A stretch of 64,000 bases of DNA from an uncultured Clostridia bacterium. GTDB lineage: Bacteria; Bacillota; Clostridia; TANB77; CAG-508. The first letter of the stretch is position 1. Each line of letters opens with the position of its first letter. The notes below the pieces were generated by a model. It was given only the letters and a program-made list of their open reading frames with translations, was not told the origin of the DNA and did no database searches. Location of the stretch: positions 124,001 to 188,000 of the forward strand of contig CAKPKJ010000003.1 of assembly GCA_934167445.1 (NCBI GenBank), given 5' to 3'. A program made the translations under genes and the position numbers. This document shows, piece after piece, positions 52,885-61,840 of the stretch.

Positions 52885-53307
52885 TTATACAACAGCAAAA
52901 GTTAACTCACCTTTAGCTACTACTTTATTATCTACCGTTGCAACTGCTTGACCAATTCCTATAGGTCCTTTTCTTTTTATTATTTTAACTTCCAATTTTA
53001 AGGTATCTCCAGGAACTACAGTCTTTTTAAATCTCATTTTATCAATTCCGCCAAATAGCGCATTTTTACCTTTATTTTCTTCCATTGAAAGTATTGCCAC
53101 TGCACCAGTTTGAGCTAACGATTCTACTATTAACACTCCTGGCATTATTGGGTTACCTGGAAAATGACCTTTAAAATAATACTCGTCTTTGTCAACATAT
53201 TTGTATGCTATAGCACTATCTCCGGGGATGTATTCTTCCACTTTATCTATCATTAAAAAGGGTTCTCTTTGAGGGATTATTTTTTTTATTTCTTCTTTAT
53301 TTAACAT
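52885..53307 (-). CDS. fabZ: 3-hydroxyacyl-ACP dehydratase FabZ
   Basis: FabZ dehydrates 3-hydroxyacyl-ACP to trans-2-enoyl-ACP. The 140-residue hotdog-fold protein has PQREPFLMIDKVEEYIPG, the catalytic His48 in KGHFPGNPIMPGVL and Glu62 in IVESLAQTG. It lies between accB and accC, the typical clostridial order. The reading frame and length are complete. Confidence 0.95.
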   Translation of the reverse strand: MLNKEEIKKIIPQREPFLMIDKVEEYIPGDSAIAYKYVDKDEYYFKGHFPGNPIMPGVLIVESLAQTGAVAILSMEENKGKNALFGGIDKMRFKKTVVPGDTLKLEVKIIKRKGPIGIGQAVATVDNKVVAKGELTFAVV

Positions 53308-53373
53308 CTTTTTTACTCATACAATACAAATTATTGTACAAATTTCTCCTTTCATTGTTTATTATTTATAAAT

Positions 53374-53859
53374 TTATTTTATTTTAAAAAGTGATGTGCC
53401 ATATTCAACCATATCTTCATTTTTTACACATATTTCTACTATTTCTCCATCATATTCTGATTCTATTTCATTCATCAATTTCATAGCTTCTACTACGCAT
53501 AACACTTGACCTTTATGTACCTTATCTCCAATTTTTACAAATGGTTCTTTTTCAGGTGATGGACTTGCATAAAAGGTTCCCACCATAGGACTTTTTACAA
53601 TTTTATAATTTTCTTCCTTCGTTAATTCTTCTTTAACTGTTGTTAATGATTGTTCTTGATTTTCAACTTTTACAGGTACAGTCATTGGAGCTCCCGCTTC
53701 TATAACATTTGATTGAGGTGCTGTTATTATAACTTCTTTTTGAGTATTTTTCTTCATTTTTATTTTTATTCCATCAGGAAATTCTATATCTACAGAATCT
53801 AATTTAGAATTTCCCATATCGTCCATTAATTTTTTTATTTCACTATATTCCACTTTCAT
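53374..53859 (-). CDS. accB: Biotin carboxyl carrier protein of acetyl-CoA carboxylase
   Basis: AccB carries the biotin shuttled between the carboxylase and transferase. The 161-residue protein has an N-terminal region, a short linker (about 50-88) and the C-terminal biotinyl domain with VVEAMKLMNEIE, where Lys127 is the biotinylation site. PMVGTFYASPSPE is the conserved strand and thumb region. It follows fabF in the operon. Confidence 0.95.
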   Translation of the reverse strand: MKVEYSEIKKLMDDMGNSKLDSVDIEFPDGIKIKMKKNTQKEVIITAPQSNVIEAGAPMTVPVKVENQEQSLTTVKEELTKEENYKIVKSPMVGTFYASPSPEKEPFVKIGDKVHKGQVLCVVEAMKLMNEIESEYDGEIVEICVKNEDMVEYGTSLFKIK

Positions 53860-53902
53860 CTTCCTTTCTTTTAAAAGATTTATTTTATTACATTTTAAGT
53901 TT

Positions 53903-55147
53903 TTATCTTTCTTCCCATTTTTTTAGTAAAATACTGCTGTTATGCCCACCAAATCCTAATGAATTTGACATTGCATATTTTACATCTACTTTTCTTCCTT
54001 TGTTTGGAACTATATCTAAGTCGCATTCTTCATCAGGAACTTTATAATTTATTGTTGCTGGAACATATCCTTCTTTTAATGCTTTACAACAAACAATTGC
54101 TTCAACTCCACCTGCTGCTCCTAATAAATGTCCTGTATTTCCTTTAGTTGAACTCACCATTACTTTTCTTGCTGCTTCTTCTCCTAATGCTGTTTTTATG
54201 GCTTGAGTTTCGCAAGAATCATTTAAATGTGTTGATGTGCCATGTGCATTTATATATGTTATTTTTTCTGGTTCTATATTAGCTTCTTTTATTGCATATT
54301 TCATAGCTCTTGCTCCACCTTCACCTTCTGGTGCTGGTGATGTAATATGATATGCATCTGAACTTGCACCATATCCAACAATTTCAGCATATATCTTAGC
54401 TCCTCTTGATTTAGCATGTTCAAGTTCTTCAAGAAGTACAATTCCTGCTCCTTCTCCCATTACAAATCCATTTCTTTCTTTGTCAAAAGGTATACTTGCT
54501 CTTGTTTTATCTTCTGATTTGCTTAATGCTTTTATATTACTAAAACCTGCAATACTAAGTGGAGTAATTGATGCTTCAGTTCCTCCTGCTAGCATTACAT
54601 CCTGATAACCATACTTTATTGTTCTAAAAGCATCTCCTATGCAATGTGTACCAGTTGCACAAGCTGTTACTATTGCTATAGATTCTCCTTTAGCTCCAAT
54701 ATCAATTGCTACATTTCCGGCAGCCATATTTGAAATTGCCATTGGTATGTACATTGGAGAAACTCTATCTGGACCTTTTTCTACGCATTTTCTGTTTTCT
54801 ATTTCTATTGTTTCGATTCCTCCAATTCCAGAGCCTATTGCAATTCCAACTCTTGTCATATCTTGTTCATCTTTATTTAATCCGCTGTCTTTCCAAGCCT
54901 CTCTTGAAGCAATAATTGCATATTGAGAAAATTTATCTAATCTTCTAGCTTCTCTTCTTTCAAAATAATCTTCTGCATTATATTCTTTTAATTCTGCTGC
55001 TAATTTCACTTTAAAATTTGTAGTATCAAATGCTGTAATTTTATCAATACCACATTTTCCCTCTTGTATTCCTTTCCAAAAATCATTTGTATTGTTTCCA
55101 ATTGGTGTTATTGCTCCTAAACCTGTTATTACAACTCTTCTTTCCAT
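53903..55147 (-). CDS. fabF: 3-oxoacyl-ACP synthase II
   Basis: The condensing enzyme that elongates acyl-ACP with malonyl-ACP. The 414-residue protein has the Cys-His-His triad: C163 in VTACATGTHC, His in NAHGTSTHLND, and His in KGNTGHLLGAAGG. The N-terminal VVITGLGAITPIGNN and C-terminal NSLGFGGHNSSIL are standard. It lies 46 bases after fabG. Confidence 0.96.
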   Translation of the reverse strand: MERRVVITGLGAITPIGNNTNDFWKGIQEGKCGIDKITAFDTTNFKVKLAAELKEYNAEDYFERREARRLDKFSQYAIIASREAWKDSGLNKDEQDMTRVGIAIGSGIGGIETIEIENRKCVEKGPDRVSPMYIPMAISNMAAGNVAIDIGAKGESIAIVTACATGTHCIGDAFRTIKYGYQDVMLAGGTEASITPLSIAGFSNIKALSKSEDKTRASIPFDKERNGFVMGEGAGIVLLEELEHAKSRGAKIYAEIVGYGASSDAYHITSPAPEGEGGARAMKYAIKEANIEPEKITYINAHGTSTHLNDSCETQAIKTALGEEAARKVMVSSTKGNTGHLLGAAGGVEAIVCCKALKEGYVPATINYKVPDEECDLDIVPNKGRKVDVKYAMSNSLGFGGHNSSILLKKWEER

Positions 55148-55193
55148 TTTTTATATCTCCTTACATACATATTTATTTTTTAATTTTCGTTTC

Positions 55194-55934
55194 TTACATA
55201 ACCATTCCACCATCAACATTTATAACTTGCCCTGTAATATATGAGCTTTCTGCTGTTCCTAAAAAATATACTAATTTAGCAACTTCTTCTGCTGTTCCCA
55301 TTCTTTTTAACGGTATTTGTGAATTTATGTTTTCTTTTACATTATCTGATAATACATCTGTCATATCTGTTTTTATAAATCCTGGTGCAACTGCATTTGC
55401 TCTAATGTTTCTACTTGCAAGTTCTTTAGCTATACTTTTAGTAAAACCAATTACGCCTGCTTTTGATGCAGAATAGTTACACTGTCCAGCATTTCCTGCA
55501 ACTCCAACAACTGATGCTAAATTAACTATACTTCCACATCTTTTTTTCATCATATATTTTGTTGCAAACTTTGTTATTAAAAATGTTCCTTTTAAATTAA
55601 TATCTAAAACTTTTTCAAAATCTTCTTCACTCATTCTCATTAGTAAATTATCTTTAGTTATACCTGCATTATTTACTAAAACATCTATTTTTCCAAATTT
55701 TTCTATTGTTTGATTTACTAAACCTTCTGCTTCTTCTTTATTTGATACATCAGCTTTTACTAATAATACTTTAACGCCTAAATCCTCAAATTCTTTTGTT
55801 AGTGTTTTTATATCCGTCTTTGCTGATACATAATTAATTAACACATTATATCCGTTTTCTGCAAATTTTTTTGCTATTGCTTTTCCAATTCCTCTTGCTG
55901 CTCCAGTTATTAATGCCACTTTATTTTCTTCCAT
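55194..55934 (-). CDS. fabG: 3-oxoacyl-ACP reductase
   Basis: An NADPH-dependent SDR that reduces 3-oxoacyl-ACP. The 246-residue protein has the cofactor loop TGAARGIG (10-17), NNAG, and the catalytic Ser-Tyr-Lys in NLASVVGVAGNAGQCNYSAS followed by KAG. The start ATG coincides with the end of fabD (one shared base), and the ribosome site AGGAGG is within fabD. Confidence 0.96.
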   Translation of the reverse strand: MEENKVALITGAARGIGKAIAKKFAENGYNVLINYVSAKTDIKTLTKEFEDLGVKVLLVKADVSNKEEAEGLVNQTIEKFGKIDVLVNNAGITKDNLLMRMSEEDFEKVLDINLKGTFLITKFATKYMMKKRCGSIVNLASVVGVAGNAGQCNYSASKAGVIGFTKSIAKELASRNIRANAVAPGFIKTDMTDVLSDNVKENINSQIPLKRMGTAEEVAKLVYFLGTAESSYITGQVINVDGGMVM

Positions 55935-56866
55935 TAAATTTCCTCCTTTAAATAATTTTCTAAGGTTTCTATATTATTTATGTTATATGTTTTTGCTTCT
56001 TTTATATCCTTTTTAATAAATCCGGTTAATGCTTTTCCTGGGCCTATTTCTATATATTCATCTATATTCTCATTTTCCATTAATTCTATTGTTTTATCAA
56101 ACCTAACTGGATTTACAATATGTTCTGCTAAAATTTGTTTTAAATTTTCATTTTCCAAATAATAATTTCCATCAATATTTTTTATTACTTTTACCTTTCC
56201 TTTATTAAAAGTTATTTTGTCTAATTCTTTTGAATACTCTTCTTTAGCTTTTTCTAATTTTTTCGTATGGAATGGGCCACTAGTTTTTAGCGGTATTACT
56301 CTTTTAGCTCCTAGTTCCTTTAATTTTATTGTTGCTTCATTTATTGCACATTCTTCTCCAGATATTACTGTTTGAATCTTACAATTATAATTTGCTGGTG
56401 TAATAAACTTTCCTGTTTTTTCTATTTGTTTACACACTTCTTCTATTTTACTAGAGTTTAATCCAATTACAGCAGCCATTTCAAACTTTTTATTTGGTAA
56501 TAAATGTTGCATATAATATCCTCTCTTTTTTATTAGCTTTATTCCATCCTCAAATGAAATAACTCCTGAATATATTAATGCTGTATATTCTCCTAAACTT
56601 AGCCCTGTAGCTATTTGTGCTTCTATATTGTGCAATCTTAAAACCTCCAAGATTGCTAAACTAGTTGTTAATATTGCAATTTGTGTATTTTCTGTTTTCA
56701 TCAATTCTTCTTCTGGTCCTTCAAAACATATTTTTTTTATATCCATTCCAGATATTTCTGATGCCTTATCATATATTTTTCTTGCTTCTTCATATTTTTC
56801 ATAAAAATCTTTTCCCATTCCAACTGATTGTGCTCCTTGTCCTGGAAATAAAAATGCTCTTTTCAT
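55934..56866 (-). CDS. fabD: Malonyl-CoA:ACP transacylase
   Basis: Transfers malonyl from CoA to ACP. The 310-residue protein starts AFLFPGQGAQSVGMGKDFYE, has the nucleophile Ser90 in GLSLGEYTAL (the usual GHSLGE with Leu for His at the second position), the catalytic His in SGPFHTKKLEKA, and EIGPGKALTGFIKK. It lies 33 bases after fabH. The ACP gene often found here is absent. Confidence 0.94.
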   Translation of the reverse strand: MKRAFLFPGQGAQSVGMGKDFYEKYEEARKIYDKASEISGMDIKKICFEGPEEELMKTENTQIAILTTSLAILEVLRLHNIEAQIATGLSLGEYTALIYSGVISFEDGIKLIKKRGYYMQHLLPNKKFEMAAVIGLNSSKIEEVCKQIEKTGKFITPANYNCKIQTVISGEECAINEATIKLKELGAKRVIPLKTSGPFHTKKLEKAKEEYSKELDKITFNKGKVKVIKNIDGNYYLENENLKQILAEHIVNPVRFDKTIELMENENIDEYIEIGPGKALTGFIKKDIKEAKTYNINNIETLENYLKEEI

Positions 56867-56899
56867 CTTATCTAATTCCTTTTCTTTAATATTTTTTAT

Positions 56900-57820
56900 T
56901 TAAAATTCCATCAAAATACTTCCTGTATTTAGTCCTCCACCATATCCTAATAAGATAATTTTATCATCTTCTTGTAATAAGTCATTTTCCATCATTTCTG
57001 CTATAGCTATTGGGATGCTTGCACAAAATGTGTTTCCTATTTTTTGGATATTTATATACATTTTATCTTGTGAAATTCTTAATTTTTTAGCTATTGAATT
57101 TAGTATTTTTAAATTTGATTGATGTGGAATTATATATTTTATATTTTCCATACTTTCGTTTGCTATTTCTAGCAATCTATTTATATTGTCTACTGGTTCT
57201 GTTACTGCATATTTATAAACTTCTTTGCCCTTCATTTTGATATTTTCCCCTATCTTATATGACAATATATCTTTTAAATCTTCTTTTGCTTCTATATTAG
57301 CTTTATACATTTTGGCTTTCATTGTTTTTTGTAGAAGAACAGCTCCTGCCCCATCTGCTAAAACAGCCATTGTTCCTAAATCATTTGTGTCTATCGTTTT
57401 TGATAATTTATCCACTCCAACCACTAATGCTTTATTTATTCTTCCTGTTTCTATATATATTTTTGCTATGTCAATTGCATTTATAAAGCCTCCACATCCA
57501 GCCAAAATATCTAAACACATACATTGGGTTATTTTAAAATGTTTTTGTATTTGATTAGATATTCCTGGCATTGCATTATTACTGGATGTTGTTGCTACAA
57601 TTATCATTTCAACATCTTGTAATTTGTCTATATCTATCTTTTCTACTGCTTTTACTGCCATTTCTTCTATGCTTTCATTAATTGCATAATATCTTTTTTC
57701 TATACCTGTTCTGCTTTTTATAAAATCTTTTTTGAATTTAAACCTGTTTTCTATTTCACTATTTAAAATTTTGCTTTTAGGTATATATGCTTTTCCGTCT
57801 ACAATTTGTATATAATTCAT
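56900..57820 (-). CDS. fabH: 3-oxoacyl-ACP synthase III (FabH)
   Basis: The initiating condensing enzyme that joins acetyl-CoA (or branched acyl-CoA) to malonyl-ACP. The 306-residue protein shows the catalytic Cys109 in DILAGCGGFINAID, the His in IIPHQSNLKI and the Asn in IGNTFCASIPIAIAE. It is the first gene of the fatty-acid operon; the leader before it holds an imperfect ATTGACCAAT palindrome next to the upstream terminator. The start has AGAGGAAGA upstream. Confidence 0.95.
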   Translation of the reverse strand: MNYIQIVDGKAYIPKSKILNSEIENRFKFKKDFIKSRTGIEKRYYAINESIEEMAVKAVEKIDIDKLQDVEMIIVATTSSNNAMPGISNQIQKHFKITQCMCLDILAGCGGFINAIDIAKIYIETGRINKALVVGVDKLSKTIDTNDLGTMAVLADGAGAVLLQKTMKAKMYKANIEAKEDLKDILSYKIGENIKMKGKEVYKYAVTEPVDNINRLLEIANESMENIKYIIPHQSNLKILNSIAKKLRISQDKMYINIQKIGNTFCASIPIAIAEMMENDLLQEDDKIILLGYGGGLNTGSILMEF

Positions 57821-57892
57821 ATCTTCCTCTCTTTTCCTCTATATTTATATACTATTTTTTTATTTTTTTCTATTAGTCTGATTGGTCAATAA

Positions 57893-57960
57893 AAAAAATA
57901 GATTAAGTTTTTAACAAGACTACTTTAAAAGTAGCTTCGTTTTTAGCTTAATCTATTTTT
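57893..57960 (-). terminator. Terminator between the WG-repeat gene and the fab operon
   Basis: On the minus strand AATAGATTAAG and CTTAATCTATT pair across an inner hairpin (GCTACTTTTAAAGTAG), followed by eight T. It begins about 25 bases after the stop codon at 57986. Confidence 0.85.
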
Positions 57961-57985
57961 ATTATTCTTGGTTATTATTTATTTC

Positions 57986-59509
57986 TTAATTTTGCTCATC
58001 ACTTTGTTGTTCTTCACTCGGTTGTTCTGCATCTTGTTGCTGTCCTTGTTGTCCTTCTTGTGCTTGCTGCTCCTGATTATTATTTTCTTTATTAGTGTTA
58101 TCAGAATTACTATTATCGCTTGTGTTATTAGTATTATTTGAATTATTATTTGTATTTAAATTTACTGTTGTATTTTCATTTTTACTTACACCTATTTTTT
58201 TCAAATATTCTTCTGCATCCATTGTTCCATTATTAGCTGTTATATAATAATGTTTTTGTCCACCACTTATTGTCATATATATATCGTCTGCAACTGGTGC
58301 TGCAAAAAGTTCTTGCCCTAATGAACTTAATAATGTATATTTTTTATTTTTACAAGCAACTAATACATTATAATCAGGTATTACTAATAAACTTAAAGCA
58401 TCTTTATTGCTTGTTGTTACATATCCAAAACTATCATATGTATAATCAACTACTTGTTTTCCATTTTTGTCATATAATCCCCACATTTTATCTTTTCTTG
58501 CAGGAATTAAGTTTCCAGCTAATATATATTTATTTTTTATATTATTTTGGTCAAATGATGATATATCCATTCCTATTTCATCATTTTCTATATATATTTT
58601 GGTATTTCCTGTTAAATCAAGTACACCATATTTTTTATCTTTTTGTGCTACATACAATCCAGCATCACTGCTCATTAATTCGATTGAATCATATAAAGGT
58701 TGTACTTTTGTTTTTCCTGTTTTATCTAATATTCCAACTTTTTTATTGCTTGTAATTTTAAAGTCTCCTATTTCTGGCAAATATGTAATGTCATCATATT
58801 TAGCTTCTAATATTGGTTTTCCATCTAAATCAATTACAGCATATACTGGGTTATTATCTCCTTTTGCTACAACTAGCATATCTTGTAAAATTGCCTTTTG
58901 ATTTGCAAATACTGTGCTTATTTCTTTGTATCCATTATCTAAAGCAACAGATGAATATGCTTGTACTAAATATGGTAAAGTATAGATGTTAACTCTATTT
59001 TTGTCTTGATTGTACACAAAGCTTACATTAAATGCTTTTTCTATTGCTTCTGAGCTTGCATATAAAACTCCGTTTTTAGCTATAATAGGCTTTTTAATGT
59101 TGTCAATTTCATAATTAGCTTTTGTTACTGTTAAATCTAATTTTTCAATTTGAGTTGAACCTAATACAAAATTAGCAACCTCATTATCATTTTGAACATA
59201 GCATTTACTTTTTTCTTGAGATTTTTCCTCATAATTTCCATCATAACTGTCATAGTTCAAATAACTTGCTATTCCTTTAATTGGTGCATATATTGTACCA
59301 TCATCGTCAAATACTAGCATATTTTTTACTTTTTCGTTAACTTGTCCATCTACAACGGCTCTTAATGCTGTACTTTCAATATAAAATAGATATATTGCGA
59401 TGCTTATTATTATTAATATTAATAAAATTATAGCAATTAATATAATTCTAGTTGTATGTTTTTTCTTGTTTTGTTCTTTGTCTCGAACGCTTTCTTCAAT
59501 TAAATTCAT
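57986..59509 (-). CDS. Membrane-anchored WG-repeat protein with copper-amine-oxidase-N-like domain
   Basis: A 507-residue surface protein. The N-terminal TM (about 20-45) is followed by a stalk-like domain resembling the copper amine oxidase N-terminal repeat (DGTIYAPIKGIASYLNYDSY and NGVLYASSEAIEKAF, about 70-180). Several WG-type beta repeats then follow (KKVGILDKTGKTKVQPLYDS, KKYGVLDLTGNTKIY, KMWGLYDKNGKQVVDYTYDS, about 210-420), and a Gln/Glu/Asn-rich tail. The function is unknown; such proteins are thought to bind wall or extracellular ligands. It lies 12 bases after tgt and ends at a strong terminator. Confidence 0.82.
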   Translation of the reverse strand: MNLIEESVRDKEQNKKKHTTRIILIAIILLILIIISIAIYLFYIESTALRAVVDGQVNEKVKNMLVFDDDGTIYAPIKGIASYLNYDSYDGNYEEKSQEKSKCYVQNDNEVANFVLGSTQIEKLDLTVTKANYEIDNIKKPIIAKNGVLYASSEAIEKAFNVSFVYNQDKNRVNIYTLPYLVQAYSSVALDNGYKEISTVFANQKAILQDMLVVAKGDNNPVYAVIDLDGKPILEAKYDDITYLPEIGDFKITSNKKVGILDKTGKTKVQPLYDSIELMSSDAGLYVAQKDKKYGVLDLTGNTKIYIENDEIGMDISSFDQNNIKNKYILAGNLIPARKDKMWGLYDKNGKQVVDYTYDSFGYVTTSNKDALSLLVIPDYNVLVACKNKKYTLLSSLGQELFAAPVADDIYMTISGGQKHYYITANNGTMDAEEYLKKIGVSKNENTTVNLNTNNNSNNTNNTSDNSNSDNTNKENNNQEQQAQEGQQGQQQDAEQPSEEQQSDEQN

Positions 59510-59520
59510 TTGTTCCCCTC

Positions 59521-60648
59521 CTACTTTGTGTATCCATATTTTTTATAAAACTCATCTCTAAAGTTTCCTAAATTATCATTCTCTATTTCTATTCTAACCT
59601 TTTCCATTAAATTAGTCAAGAATCTTAAGTTATGTATTGATAATAATCTAACACCTAGTATTTCATTTGCTTTTATTAAATGTCTTATATATCCTCTGGT
59701 ATAGTTTTTGCAAGTATAACAGTCACATTCTGGGTCTAATGGTGTCCAGTCTCTTTCATATGTTGCATTTCTTACAACTACTTTTCCATGTGATGTTAAT
59801 GCAGTTCCATTTCTTGCAATTCTTGTTGGTAATACACAATCACACATATCAATTCCAGCAATTGCAGCTTCGATTAAATAATCAGGCGTTCCAACTCCCA
59901 TTAAATATCTTGGCTTGTCTTTAGGCATAAGTGGTGTTGTATAACGCAAAATATCTAAAAAGATATCTTTAGGTTCTCCTACACTTATTCCTCCAATGGC
60001 ATATCCTGGTAAATCCAAGTCAATTAAATCTTTGGCACTTTGCTCTCTTAAATCTTTATAAAAACCACCTTGAATAATACCGAATAATGATTGCTTATCA
60101 ACTGTTTTATGAGCTTCTTTACATCTTTTAGCCCATCTAGTTGTTCTCTCCATAGAATTTTTAGTATATTCATATGTTGACGGATATGGGCAACATTCAT
60201 CAAAAGCCATTATTATATCTGCACCTAAATCTTCTTCTGTTTCCATTACAGATTCTGGAGAAAAGAAATGTTTACTTCCATCTAAATGTGATTTAAATTC
60301 AACACCTTCTTCTGATATTGTTCTTAAATCACCTAAACTAAATACTTGAAATCCTCCACTATCAGTTAATATCGGTCTATCCCATCTCATAAAATTGTGA
60401 AGTCCACCTGCTTCTTTTACAATTTTACTTCCTGGGCGTAAATATAAATGATATGTATTTGATAATATAATTTGAGCTTTTACTTCTTCTTTTAATTCCT
60501 CTGGCGTCATTGATTTCACTGTGGCTTGTGTTCCAACTGGCATAAATATTGGAGTTTGTATATCTCCATGTGGTGTATGTATTACTCCTCTTCTTGCTCC
60601 TGTTTGTTTACATTCATGTAATAATTCATATGTTACTGCTGGTTTCAT
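59521..60648 (-). CDS. tgt: tRNA-guanine transglycosylase (queuine tRNA-ribosyltransferase)
   Basis: Exchanges guanine 34 for preQ1 in tRNAs with GUN anticodons. The 375-residue protein has TDSGGFQVFSLG, AFDECCPYPS, GIQGGFYKDLRE, LPGYAIGGISVGEP (pocket), MGVGTPDYL and the zinc ligands in CDCYTCKNYTRGYIRHL with a later His. The next gene upstream in the pathway, queA, precedes it, separated by hairpin repeat copy D. The SD (TTAGGAGG) begins immediately at the edge of the repeat. Confidence 0.96.
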   Translation of the reverse strand: MKPAVTYELLHECKQTGARRGVIHTPHGDIQTPIFMPVGTQATVKSMTPEELKEEVKAQIILSNTYHLYLRPGSKIVKEAGGLHNFMRWDRPILTDSGGFQVFSLGDLRTISEEGVEFKSHLDGSKHFFSPESVMETEEDLGADIIMAFDECCPYPSTYEYTKNSMERTTRWAKRCKEAHKTVDKQSLFGIIQGGFYKDLREQSAKDLIDLDLPGYAIGGISVGEPKDIFLDILRYTTPLMPKDKPRYLMGVGTPDYLIEAAIAGIDMCDCVLPTRIARNGTALTSHGKVVVRNATYERDWTPLDPECDCYTCKNYTRGYIRHLIKANEILGVRLLSIHNLRFLTNLMEKVRIEIENDNLGNFRDEFYKKYGYTK

Positions 60649-60658
60649 ATTTCCTCCT

Positions 60659-60784
60659 AATGATTTTGGGGTCGGAGCAAAAAATCATTTTTGCCCATTG
60701 CCCAAAATTCAATTTTCTATTTTTATATTTACTATTCACTACTATTCTAAAAATGATTTTTTGCTCCGACCCCAAAATCATTTT
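60659..60784. repeat. Hairpin repeat copy D between queA and tgt (GTCGGAGC variant)
   Basis: Arms 60659-60690 and 60751-60784 carry TTTTGGGGTCGGAGCAAAAA and its complement. Compared with copies A to C the core reads GGGGTCGG instead of GGGGACGG, and the opposite arm carries the matching change (CCGACCCC), so pairing is kept. The queA stop codon (TGA, 60778-60780) is in the arm and the tgt ribosome site begins at the other edge. The loop is unique. Confidence 0.88.
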
Positions 60785-61800
60785 ATTAACATAGCATCTC
60801 CAAAACTAAAAAATCTATATTTTTGTTTTACCGCTTCTTTATATGCTCTCATTATATAATCTTTTCCTGCTAGTGCAGAAACTAACATTACTAATGTTGA
60901 TTGTGGTAAATGGAAGTTTGTTATTAATGCATCTAAGCATCTGAATTTATATCCTGGATATATAAATATTTGTGTATCTCCTTCAGTTGGTTTTACATAT
61001 CCATTATCATCAGCAATTGTTTCCAATACTCTACAAGATGTTGTTCCTACTGCAATTACTCTATGTCCTGATTTTTTTGCTTTATTTATTTTTTCACAAT
61101 CTTCTTCTTTTATATAAAAATGTTCTGAATGCATTTGATGTGCTTCAACTGTGTCCTCTTTTACTGGTCTAAATGTACCAATTCCAACATGTAATGTTAC
61201 ATTTGCTATATCTATTCCTTTTTCTTCTATTTTCTTTAAAAGTTCTGGAGTAAAATGTAGTCCTGCTGTTGGTGCTGCTGCTGAACCTTCATATTTTGCA
61301 TATACTGTTTGGTATCTATCGTTTTCTTTCAAACTTTCATGTATATATGGTGGTAATGGCATTAATCCAATTTTGTCTAATATTTCATTGAAGATTCCTT
61401 CATAATGAAATTCAACTTTTCTAGTTCCTCCTGGCATTGTATCTAAAACTTCTGCTTTTAATAATCCATCTCCAAATATTACTTTTGCTCCTATATGTAA
61501 TTTGTTTCCAGGTCTTACTATACATTCCCATATATCTTTTTCCATATTATTTAATAATAGAAATTCAACTTTTGCTCCTGTTTCTTTTTTACCATATAAT
61601 CTTGCTGGTATTACTTTTGTATTATTTCTAACCAATACATCTCCTGGTTCTAAATAGTCAATTATATCTTTAAAATGTTTATGTTCAATTGTTTGTTCTT
61701 TTCTATCTAATACCATTAATCGTGATTCGTCTCTTTTTTCTATCGGTGTTTGTGCTATTAGTTCTTCTGGTAATTCATAATCAAAATCTGTAACCTTCAT
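60778..61800 (-). CDS. queA: S-adenosylmethionine:tRNA ribosyltransferase-isomerase
   Basis: QueA converts preQ1-tRNA to epoxyqueuosine using the ribosyl part of SAM. The 340-residue protein has FDYELPEELIAQTPIEKRDE at the start, VRNNTKVIPARLYG, PTAGLHFTPELLKKI, HVGIGTFRPVKED, and ends FFSFGDAMLIK. It is followed by tgt, the usual pairing. Its stop codon is supplied by hairpin repeat copy D. Confidence 0.96.
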   Translation of the reverse strand: MKVTDFDYELPEELIAQTPIEKRDESRLMVLDRKEQTIEHKHFKDIIDYLEPGDVLVRNNTKVIPARLYGKKETGAKVEFLLLNNMEKDIWECIVRPGNKLHIGAKVIFGDGLLKAEVLDTMPGGTRKVEFHYEGIFNEILDKIGLMPLPPYIHESLKENDRYQTVYAKYEGSAAAPTAGLHFTPELLKKIEEKGIDIANVTLHVGIGTFRPVKEDTVEAHQMHSEHFYIKEEDCEKINKAKKSGHRVIAVGTTSCRVLETIADDNGYVKPTEGDTQIFIYPGYKFRCLDALITNFHLPQSTLVMLVSALAGKDYIMRAYKEAVKQKYRFFSFGDAMLIK

Positions 61801-61840
61801 TTTAGTTATATGCCTTCTTTCCTTTTATTTAGTTAATTTC

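Noticed and set aside
55148..55193. acpP in the fatty-acid operon
   Set aside because: I looked for a roughly 75-residue ACP with a DSL motif between the fab genes; the gaps are too short and no such frame exists.
57820..57895. FapR or FabT operator before fabH
   Set aside because: ATTGACCAAT is an imperfect palindrome but matches neither known consensus well enough to claim, and no promoter with good spacing could be placed on it.
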